A stretch of DNA of 64,000 nt, from assembly GCF_900111745.1 (NCBI RefSeq), contig NZ_FOIJ01000001.1, positions 372,001 through 436,000 on the forward strand. The letters are read 5' to 3'. The stretch's first letter is position 1, and each line of letters starts with the position of its first letter. The notes below the pieces were generated by a model, which was given only the letters and a program-made list of their open reading frames with translations, was not told the DNA's origin and did no database searches. Shown here one piece after another: positions 58,197 through 64,000 of this stretch. Origin of the DNA: Stigmatella erecta. Lineage in GTDB: Bacteria > Myxococcota > Myxococcia > Myxococcales > Myxococcaceae. Position numbers and translations under genes: made by a program.

Positions 58197-59209
58197 TAGA
58201 CGTTGTACTTGGCCCGCAGCTCCTCGTGCTCCTGGGCATTGCGCGAGGGGCGCAGCTTCCGCTGCGCGTCGTGCAGGTAGTACCAGTACTCGCTGGCCTG
58301 GGGGCGGAGCGCCGCGAGGAGCGAGTCCACGGTGGGCGCGCCGATGGGGCCCGGCGGCAGCCCGGGGCGGGTGCGGGTGTTCCAGGAGTCCGTGTTGTCG
58401 CGCAGCTTCTTCAGGAACTCCTTGCGATCGTTCCACTCCACGAGCTCGTAGCGGCTCGTGGCATCGACGCCCAGGGGAAAGCCCTTGTCGATGCGCTTCC
58501 AGAGAATCCCCGCCACCAGGGGCCGCTGCTCCGGCAGGGGCTCCTCGCGCTCCAGCATGGAGGCCATCACGACGATGTCGTGCAGGCTGCGCTTGCCCGA
58601 TTCGATCTCGGTCTTGTGCACGTCATAGAAGCGCACCCCGAAGGTGTTGAGCTGCCGCTGGATGAAGTCGTGCACGTTGAACCCCTCGGGCACCACCCCA
58701 TACGTCTCCGGGTAGAGGTAGCCCTCCAGGGTGCGCGTGGGCAGCGGGAACGAGGCCTGGAAGCGAGCGGGGCGGCTCGCCGCGGCGATGTACTCGCCCG
58801 CCTTGATGAGCCCCTTGGCGGTGAGCGCCTCGTCGGTGTCCCGCAGCCGCCACCCCTCGATCATGACGAACGGGATGTCCTCGGGCAGCGGGGGGCTCTC
58901 CAGCACGTTGGCGATCTCCACGATGGGCATGGAGGCGCGGAGCTTGAAGCGGCCGGCCTTCAGCGCCAGGCCCCCGCGCCGCCACAGGTGGTAGCGCCAC
59001 AGCCGCGGATCATCGATGAAGCCCTGCGCCTGGAGCTCCGGCCCCAGCGCCCGGGCCGTCGTCCCTTTCTTCACCACGAAGACGACCTCGGGCGCGCCGC
59101 TGGCGAGCTTCGGCGTCTTCGTCCCACGCTCCGCCCACAGGTACGCACCCGCGACGGCGGCAACCCCCAGGACGGCGAGCCCAAGAACCACGATGAGGAG
59201 CTTCTTCAT
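58193..59209 (-). CDS. mltG: endolytic murein transglycosylase MltG
   Basis: Cleaves nascent peptidoglycan glycan strands at the inner membrane, setting their length. 338 aa: N-terminal transmembrane anchor (KKLLIVVLGLAVLGVAAVAGAYLW), a LysM-like region (KKGTTARALGPELQAQGFID) and the YceG/MltG catalytic domain with LEGYLYPETY, catalytic Glu220 in MASMLEREEPLPE and the final LHDAQRKLRPSRNAQEHEELRAKYN segment. ATG 59209 is chosen because the anchor starts there; the frame extends 27 codons further up without a likely start. Convergent with the hybrid kinase, sharing a four-base CTAG overlap. Confidence 0.95.
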   Translation of the reverse strand: MKKLLIVVLGLAVLGVAAVAGAYLWAERGTKTPKLASGAPEVVFVVKKGTTARALGPELQAQGFIDDPRLWRYHLWRRGGLALKAGRFKLRASMPIVEIANVLESPPLPEDIPFVMIEGWRLRDTDEALTAKGLIKAGEYIAAASRPARFQASFPLPTRTLEGYLYPETYGVVPEGFNVHDFIQRQLNTFGVRFYDVHKTEIESGKRSLHDIVVMASMLEREEPLPEQRPLVAGILWKRIDKGFPLGVDATSRYELVEWNDRKEFLKKLRDNTDSWNTRTRPGLPPGPIGAPTVDSLLAALRPQASEYWYYLHDAQRKLRPSRNAQEHEELRAKYNVY

Positions 59210-59333
59210 GCGCCGGAAGCTACCAAAGCTCCGCCAGGGCGCGCGCACCGTCGTGCCCCCCCGTGTCCTCCCCAGGAAAGCACCGGCCATCCGCCTCTTG
59301 ACTCCCGGTACGGCCTCCAGGCACCATGATTTC

Positions 59334-59352
59334 GATTTTGATTATCGATATC
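59334..59352 (+). promoter_or_regulatory. Fur-box-like iron-responsive operator
   Basis: The 19 bases beginning GATTTTGATTATCG and ending ATATC match the classical Fur box (GATAATGATAATCATTATC) at 14 of 19 positions. An ATCGATATCGAT palindrome overlaps its end (59344-59355). It sits 17 bases before the heme-oxygenase-like gene, in a markedly AT-rich island; a TTGACT at 59298-59303 may be the -35. Fur with iron would repress. Confidence 0.55.
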
Positions 59353-59368
59353 GATTTCTGGAGATCCC

Positions 59369-60148
59369 ATGTCCGCCACCGCCCTGCTGCGAATCCCCAC
59401 CGCGTTCACCTCGGGGGCTGAGACCCCCAGCGCCCCGGTCCGGGAGGCAGAGCCGCCCCGGCTGCCCTTGTCCAAGCGCCTGGAGGAGGGGACGGCGGCG
59501 CCCCGCCGGGAAGCCGAGCAGACGCTGTTCATGAAGGGGCTGTTCCGGGGGGCGTGGGGCACGGGCGTGTACGGCCAGTTCGTCCGCGGCCGTCACTACA
59601 TCACCTACCTCCAGTGCCTGCTGGAGGTGTACGAGGCGCTGGAAGAGGCGCTGGAGTCCCAGCGCACGCACGCGGCGGTGGGCGGCTTCGTCTTCCCCGA
59701 GCTGTGGCGCTCTCACGCTATCCAGGAGGACCTGACGTGCTTCCTGGGCGAGGACTGGCGGGACACGCCCCGGCCGCTGCACCTGACCACCCCCCACGTG
59801 ACGCGCATCCAGGAACTGGTGGAGGAGGCGCCGCACCTGCTCGTGGCGCATGCCTACGTGCGCTACACCCGCGACATCCTGTCGGGGCCCATGCTGGGCA
59901 ACATGGTGTCGCGGGCGTTCGATCTCACGGACGGGGAGGGGATTGCCCTCTACCAGTCGGTGGGCCCCAGCTCGCTGGAGATCTTCCAGCGCCGGGTGAG
60001 CCGGAACATGGACGCGCTCAACCTCTCCGACGACCAGATGCGCGAGGTGGTCCAGGAAGCGCGGCTTGCCTTCCGGCTGGAGATCCAACTCTCCGACGCG
60101 CTGTCGAGGGGGGCCCTCGGCCTGAGGAGCCCCGATCTGGGCCGGTAG
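59369..60148 (+). CDS. heme oxygenase-like protein lacking the proximal histidine
   Basis: A 259-residue protein that follows cyanobacterial heme oxygenase over most of its length: LSKRLEEGT ... AEQTLFMKGLFRG, VYEALEEALE, FVFPELWRSHAIQEDLTCFLG, EEAPHLLVAHAYVRYTRDILSG, and MLGNMVSRAFDL. In true enzymes the helix before AE carries the heme-ligating proximal His; here that position is Arg46 (EGTAAPRREAEQ). The distal-helix GDLSGGQ is changed to RDILSGP. Heme degradation is therefore doubtful; heme or bilin binding or a regulatory role is possible. About 30 extra N-terminal residues precede the family start. A Fur-box-like site is just upstream, ATG at 59369 after GGAG. Confidence 0.85.
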   Translation: MSATALLRIPTAFTSGAETPSAPVREAEPPRLPLSKRLEEGTAAPRREAEQTLFMKGLFRGAWGTGVYGQFVRGRHYITYLQCLLEVYEALEEALESQRTHAAVGGFVFPELWRSHAIQEDLTCFLGEDWRDTPRPLHLTTPHVTRIQELVEEAPHLLVAHAYVRYTRDILSGPMLGNMVSRAFDLTDGEGIALYQSVGPSSLEIFQRRVSRNMDALNLSDDQMREVVQEARLAFRLEIQLSDALSRGALGLRSPDLGR

Positions 60149-60162
60149 CCTGGGAAGAGCTT

Positions 60163-61470
60163 CTACCGGCTCACCCTCCATACGGTGTTGCCCGCATCGT
60201 CGGCCACCAGGAGTGACCCATCCGGCAGGAAGGTCACTCCTACCGGCCGGCCGTACACTTCGCGCCGGGCCTCGTCCTTGATGAAGCCCGTGAGGAACGG
60301 CTCGGGCGGCGCGGTGGGCTGACCGTTGGAGAATGGCACGAAGACCACCTGGTACCCGGCCAGCTTCGAGCGGTTCCAGGAGCCGTGCTGGCCAATGAAG
60401 GCCCCCTCGCGGAAGCGCTCGGGAAACAGCGTTCCTTCGTTGAAGGCGAGCCCCAGGCTGGCGGTGTGCGCGCCCAGCGGCACATCCGGCACCCGGGCGT
60501 CCTTCGCATGCGCGGGGGCTGGCTCCTTCACCTGTGGATCCACGAGGGTGCCCCAGTAGCTGAAGGGCCAGCCGTAGAAGGCACCGTCTTCCAGGTGGGT
60601 GAGGTAATCGGGCACCAGCTCATCGCCCAGCTCGTCCCGCTCGTTCACCGTGGTCCAGAGCACGCGCGTGCCCGGGGCGAAGCGAAGGCCCACCGGGTTG
60701 CGCAGGCCGCTCGCGTAGATGCGCTCCCCCGTGCCATCCGGATTCACCTCCAGCACGTTGGCGCGACGGAGCTCGTTGGCGAGGCCGTGCTCCCCCACGT
60801 TGCTGCCCGAGCCCACCGTCACGTAGAGCTTCGTGCCGTCCGGGTGGGCCAGGAGGTTGCGCGTCCAGTGGTTGTTGTAGCCACCGGCGGGCAAGTCGAG
60901 AATCTTCTGCCCCTGGCCGGTGAGGGTGGTGTCCCCGGGCTGGTACGGGTAGCGCCAGAGCGCATCCGTGTTGGCCACGTAGAAGAAGTCCCCCAGCACC
61001 AGCATGCCGAAGGGCTGGTTCAGCCCCGACACGAACACCGAGCGCGTCTCCGGCACGCCGTCGTGGTCCGCGTCGCGCAGCAGCGTGATGCGGTTGGCGC
61101 TGGGCTCGATGCGGGAGGAGGCGGCGTAGCCAATCAGCTTCGCGCCCAGCTTCTTCACGCCGTGAATCTCGGTGTTGGCCTCGGCCACCAGGACATCGCC
61201 ATTGGGCGCGACGTAGAGGTTGCGCGGGTTGACCAGGCCGGTGGCGAAGCGCTTCACCGTGAAGCCCTCGGCCACGGGGCTCTTGTCTTCGGGCCAGCCC
61301 AGCACCTTGCTGAACTGGCGCACCGAGTCCGTGGCGTACGGCGCCGGTAGCTCCACCGTCCCCGTCCGCGCCGCCACCTGATCCGGAGGCCTGGAGGGCT
61401 TTGGGGTGCATCCCCCCAGCACCACGCCCCCCAGCAGCCCCGCGACTCCCAACGCACGCATTCCGTTCAT
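60163..61470 (-). CDS. PQQ-dependent sugar dehydrogenase-like lipoprotein
   Basis: A 435-residue lipoprotein (lipobox VLGGC) with a six-bladed beta-propeller of the soluble glucose/sorbosone dehydrogenase type: FATGLVNPRNLYVAPNGDVLVAE, FVSGLNQPFGMLVLGDFFYVANT, NNHWTRNLLAHPDGTKLYVTVGSGSN (with the catalytic-type His), YASGLRNPVGLRFAPG, and the GWPFSYWG plus ASLGLAFNEGT blades. Such enzymes oxidise aldoses using PQQ in the periplasm. PQQ genes are not in the window, so use of PQQ is inferred. Start ATG 61470, or the downstream 61461. Convergent with the heme-oxygenase-like gene. Confidence 0.88.
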   Translation of the reverse strand: MNGMRALGVAGLLGGVVLGGCTPKPSRPPDQVAARTGTVELPAPYATDSVRQFSKVLGWPEDKSPVAEGFTVKRFATGLVNPRNLYVAPNGDVLVAEANTEIHGVKKLGAKLIGYAASSRIEPSANRITLLRDADHDGVPETRSVFVSGLNQPFGMLVLGDFFYVANTDALWRYPYQPGDTTLTGQGQKILDLPAGGYNNHWTRNLLAHPDGTKLYVTVGSGSNVGEHGLANELRRANVLEVNPDGTGERIYASGLRNPVGLRFAPGTRVLWTTVNERDELGDELVPDYLTHLEDGAFYGWPFSYWGTLVDPQVKEPAPAHAKDARVPDVPLGAHTASLGLAFNEGTLFPERFREGAFIGQHGSWNRSKLAGYQVVFVPFSNGQPTAPPEPFLTGFIKDEARREVYGRPVGVTFLPDGSLLVADDAGNTVWRVSR

Positions 61471-61550
61471 GGGGACGGAGCATTCCTCAACCGGGACACG
61501 CCAGGCGTGTGCTGCACGGTGGAGCATTGAGGAGCCGACAGAGGGGCGCC

Positions 61551-62015
61551 TCAGAGCCCGAGCTCGCTCAGCCCGGGGTGCTCCTGGGGCCGGGGCCCCT
61601 GCGGCCAGTGGAACAGCCGTTCGCCTTCCGTGATGCGAACATCGTTGATGCTCGCCTCGCGCCGGCGCATGAGGCCGTGTTCGTCGAACTCCCACTGCTC
61701 GTTGCCATGGGAGCGCATCCAGTGGTGGCTGTCGTCGTGCCACTCGTAGACGAAGCGCACCGCGATCCGGTTCTCCGTGAAGGCCCAGACCTCCTTGATG
61801 AGGCGGTAGCCGAGTTCGCGCTGCCACTTTCGAGCGAGGAAGGCCTGGATAGCCTCGCGGCCCTGGAAGAACTCCGCGCGGTTCCTCCAGCGGCTGTCGG
61901 GGGTATAGGCCTGTGCGACCCGGGCAGGATCGCGGCTGTTCCAGGCATCTTCCGCGAGACGCGCCTTGAGGGTTGCGGTCTCGGCGGTGAAGGGGGGCAG
62001 GGGAGGACGATTCAT
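61551..62015 (-). CDS. DUF1348 (NTF2-like) family protein
   Basis: A 154-residue protein matching DUF1348: [13 protein letters not shown]-like [68 protein letters not shown] and [20 protein letters not shown]. These proteins have an NTF2-like cone fold; the family's biochemical role is not known to me. ATG 62015 is chosen because the family starts just after it. Divergent from the J-domain gene with 84 bases between. Confidence 0.88.
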   Translation of the reverse strand: MNRPPLPPFTAETATLKARLAEDAWNSRDPARVAQAYTPDSRWRNRAEFFQGREAIQAFLARKWQRELGYRLIKEVWAFTENRIAVRFVYEWHDDSHHWMRSHGNEQWEFDEHGLMRRREASINDVRITEGERLFHWPQGPRPQEHPGLSELGL

Positions 62016-62099
62016 GGCGCCATTCTGTTGTGAAACACTGGACGTGAGCGAGCCTCGCGGTTCTTGCCTCGTGCGCGGTCCGTCCCCAGTTTCCACCGC

Positions 62100-62423
62100 A
62101 TGGTGGACCTCTATAGGGTGCTTGGGGTGGCGGCGACGGCGGACGCGAGGGACATCCGGAGCGCCTACTTACGCCTCGTGCAACAGTATCACCCCGACCG
62201 GGACCCAAGGCCGGAGTCCACGGAGCGCTTCCTCCAGCTCCAGGCCGCCTACGAAGAGCTGGGGGACCCGGAAAAGCGCCAGCGCTACGACGCCCGGCGT
62301 CCGGGTTTCTCGGTGCCCACCTCACCGCAGCGGCGTTCCTCCGAGGCTTCCCGGGACGCAGCGCCAAGGCCCACGGCGCACGGCCCCTGGGCCCGCGTGA
62401 GCGTGAAGGTGCGGATCCACTGA
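62100..62423 (+). CDS. J-domain (DnaJ-like) protein, short
   Basis: A 107-residue protein: J domain at residues ~1-65 with [21 protein letters not shown] and the essential HPD motif (QQYHPDRDP), followed by [16 protein letters not shown] and a ~40-residue tail with basic and Ser residues. It would stimulate an Hsp70's ATPase. It lacks the G/F and zinc-finger regions of DnaJ. ATG 62100 is chosen because the J domain begins there (an in-frame TTG at 62064 adds 12 residues). It runs directly into the LysR-like fragment. Confidence 0.9.
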   Translation: MVDLYRVLGVAATADARDIRSAYLRLVQQYHPDRDPRPESTERFLQLQAAYEELGDPEKRQRYDARRPGFSVPTSPQRRSSEASRDAAPRPTAHGPWARVSVKVRIH

Positions 62424-63004
62424 GGTCGGGCATCCTGGCCAAGACGCTCAAGGCGTTCCGGCAACGCGTGCCGGACATCGAGCTGCTCCTCCACGAGCTG
62501 CACCCCCATGACCAGCTCGAGGCCCTGCTGGAAGGGCGCATCCAGGCGGGGTTCATCACCGCCCCCGGCCAGCGCCTTCCCCCGGAGCTGACCGCCGTGA
62601 AGGTCGGATCCTGGCCCCTGCGGGTGGCCATGCCCGCGGGCCACCCGCTCGCCCAGCGGGACCGGGTCTCCCCCAGCCTGCTGCGCGAGGAGCCCTTCAT
62701 CGACTACGCCGGCTCCAAGGACGAGCAGGGGCTTCCCGCGCTGCAGCGCATCATGGGCTTCGCCCCCCCCATCCGCTACCGCGGCACCAGCATCATGGCG
62801 GTCATCAGCCTGGTGGCCGCAGGGCTCGGGGCCGCCCTGGTCCCGTCCTCCATCGCCACCCTCCACCTGGATGACAACGTTGTCTTTCTGCCGCTCACCG
62901 GCGTCACCGAAATGATGGAAATGATTGTCGCGTACCGGCGCGACGAGCGGGCTCCCGCCGTCCGGGCCTTTTGTGAAATCGTTTCCGGCACCGCACGGGC
63001 TTGA
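62420..63004 (+). pseudogene. LysR-type regulator fragment: effector-binding domain without the HTH
   Basis: In frame from ~62420 the product reads [21 protein letters not shown], then LLLHELHPHDQLEALLEGR, AFIT-like GFITAPGQR, VAMPAGHPLAQRDRVSPSLLREEPFIDYAG and IRYRGTSIMAVISLVAAGLGAALVPSS, an almost complete LysR substrate-binding domain. The usual N-terminal ~90-residue winged HTH is absent: the frame upstream lies inside the J-domain gene and is not LysR-like. GTG at 62468 is the first standard start, giving 178 residues. Probably a remnant left by deletion; a free-standing effector-binding protein cannot be excluded. Confidence 0.72.
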
Positions 63005-63019
63005 CGCACGAAGTCATCG

Positions 63020-63041
63020 AACTGTGTACAAAACAGTTTTT
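63020..63041 (+). terminator. AT-rich hairpin with T-run after the LysR fragment
   Basis: AACTGT (63020-63025) and ACAGTT (63033-63038) form a short stem with a 7-base loop, followed by TTT. Only 6 base pairs and mostly weak, but the T-run supports an intrinsic terminator. Confidence 0.4.
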
Positions 63042-63084
63042 CGCCTCAGACGTGATAACAAGATAAGGCTTTACTTCCCGGATA

Positions 63085-63109
63085 ACCTAATCTAAGTCTG
63101 CCATTAGGT
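63085..63109. promoter_or_regulatory. perfect T-N11-A dyad, LysR-type binding site
   Basis: ACCTAAT (63085-63091) and ATTAGGT (63103-63109) are perfect inverted repeats separated by exactly 11 bases, giving the T-N11-A core recognised by LysR-type regulators. It lies 80 bases after a LysR fragment's stop codon and 100 bases before the secreted-protein gene, in an AT-rich region. It may control the downstream gene; the regulator that would bind it is not clear, since the neighbouring LysR lacks its HTH. Confidence 0.55.
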
Positions 63110-63159
63110 CCGCATTGCTTGCCGGAAACGCCGCGCGTCGCGCGCCCGGGCCCCTTCCC

Positions 63160-63178
63160 ACAGTTTGAAACAGTTTCA
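63160..63178. repeat. tandem ACAGTTT repeats upstream of the secreted-protein gene
   Basis: ACAGTTTGA (63160-63168) and ACAGTTTCA (63170-63178) are direct repeats about one helical turn apart, and ACAGTTT also occurs at 63033-63039. The pair sits 30 bases before the start codon at 63209. Confidence 0.45.
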
Positions 63179-63208
63179 CCCTGAGTCATCCCCCCAAGGA
63201 GACGCCGT

Positions 63209-64000
63209 ATGAATAAACGTTTGTCGTCCACTCTTTCCGCGCTGACCGCGGCCGCGGGCCTGTGTGCCTTCCCGCCGGGGACGGCCGGAGCCGCGACGCC
63301 GATCTCCCAGGCGAACACCACCATCTTCGGCCCCCGCGTCTACGTCTTCGATCCCGACATGGCGGCGGCGGACATCAACGGTGTGGCCAACACCGTGTTC
63401 ACCAAGCAGGAGTCCAACCAGTTCGGCACGGACCGGTACGCCCTGTTCTTCAAGCCGGGCGCCTACAACGTCACCTTCAACGTGGGCTTCTACACGCACG
63501 TCGCCGGTCTGGGGCAGAACCCCGACGACGTGAACATCAACGGCGGGGTGAACGTCAACGCCAAGTGGATGCCCGCCGCCAACTCGACCTGCAACTTCTG
63601 GCGGACGTTCGAGAACTTCGCCGTCACCCCCTCCAACGGCATCACCCGCATCGCCGTGTCCCAGGCCGCCCCGCTGCGGCGCCTGCACGTCAAGGGTGAG
63701 CTGGACCTGTTCGAGTTCGACGAGAACTGGAACGCCGGCTGGGCCAGCGGCGGCTTCCTCGCGGACTCGCTCGTGGACGGCGCCGTCGTGCCCGCCTCGC
63801 AGCAGCAGTGGCTCTCGCGCAACAGCAAGTGGGCCAGCTGGTCCAACGCCGTGTGGAACATGGTGTTCGTGGGCAGCGTGAACACGCCCTCCGGCGCCAC
63901 CTTCCCGGAGCCGCCCTACACGGTCATCGACCGGACGCCCATCATCCGCGAGAAGCCCTACCTCTATACGAGCGGCGGCCAGTACTACGTCTTCGTCCCG
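63209..64000 (+). CDS. secreted beta-helix-type protein (3' end outside window)
   Basis: ATG at 63209 opens a frame running past the window end (264+ residues seen). Signal peptide (KRLSSTLSALTAAAGLCAF...AGA) then a region that resembles the N-terminus of secreted pectate-lyase-like or F5/8-domain proteins of actinobacteria and myxobacteria: VYVFDPDM, QFGTDRYALFFKPGAYNVTFN, GFYTHVAGLGQNPDDV, NFWRTFENFAVTP and SQAAPLRRLHVKGELDL. Such enzymes degrade polysaccharides, but the catalytic part is not visible. CCAAGGAGACGCC precedes the start as a good Shine-Dalgarno. A LysR-like dyad lies ~100 bases upstream. Confidence 0.78.
   Translation, partial: MNKRLSSTLSALTAAAGLCAFPPGTAGAATPISQANTTIFGPRVYVFDPDMAAADINGVANTVFTKQESNQFGTDRYALFFKPGAYNVTFNVGFYTHVAGLGQNPDDVNINGGVNVNAKWMPAANSTCNFWRTFENFAVTPSNGITRIAVSQAAPLRRLHVKGELDLFEFDENWNAGWASGGFLADSLVDGAVVPASQQQWLSRNSKWASWSNAVWNMVFVGSVNTPSGATFPEPPYTVIDRTPIIREKPYLYTSGGQYYVFVP

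Noticed and set aside
55638-58436. Long minus-strand open frame opposite the hybrid kinase
   Set aside because: Shadow of a well-defined histidine kinase; no domain or start support.

Overview
The window looks like chromosomal DNA of a myxobacterium, most likely from the Cystobacterineae (Myxococcus, Stigmatella, Archangium or a relative). This is inferred from very GC-rich coding with strong third-position GC bias, many Ser/Thr kinases, FHA-domain and sigma-54 activator proteins, an AgmX/PglI-type C-terminal domain, long lipoproteins, an ELWxxDGT-repeat protein with a MYXO-CTERM-like tail, and a mixture of GTG, TTG and ATG starts. I saw no rRNA, tRNA, CRISPR array or insertion sequence. No gene-free gap exceeds about 300 bases.

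Layout. 1-10.6 kb: the 3' end of an AgmX/PglI-like gene, a conserved hypothetical, clpX with a clear terminator, a lidless Hsp70 divergent from a PrkA-type AAA+ kinase, a serine protease lipoprotein, a dCMP-deaminase-like enzyme, and a degenerate histidine kinase next to an NtrC-type activator. 10.9-31.2 kb: mainly core functions (a two-domain ArsA/Get3-like ATPase, accA, cmk, a soluble lytic transglycosylase, dciA, mutL) mixed with envelope proteins, an FHA-GGDEF diguanylate cyclase, an acyltransferase with a histone-H1-like tail and several small genes. 32.0-39.7 kb (minus strand): a tightly overlapping signalling cluster of TPR protein, Ser/Thr kinase with PEGA-like tail, TPR membrane protein, FHA-GAF-sigma-54 activator and two lipoproteins. 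39.7-46.8 kb: a 45% methionine protein, an XRE-cupin regulator with an apparent N-terminal frameshift, a zincin, and a 1001-residue kinase fused to an MshEN domain and receiver-like domains.

46.9-64 kb: a secreted or periplasmic trypsin-like protease, an FHA membrane protein, the ELWxxDGT surface lipoprotein and a serpin lipoprotein lie in a row. Then come a methyltransferase, an ATP-grasp enzyme, a PAS-hybrid histidine kinase with two receivers, mltG, and a heme-oxygenase-like gene with a Fur-box-like site just upstream. The window ends with a PQQ-type sugar dehydrogenase lipoprotein, a DUF1348 protein, a J-domain protein, a LysR-type fragment lacking its DNA-binding domain, a perfect T-N11-A dyad, and the 5' part of a secreted protein.

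The best candidates for new biology are the methionine-rich protein, the kinase-MshEN-pseudoreceiver fusion, the heme-oxygenase homologue that has lost the proximal histidine position while carrying an iron-box-like promoter, and the stop/start-overlapped kinase/FHA/sigma-54/lipoprotein cluster.
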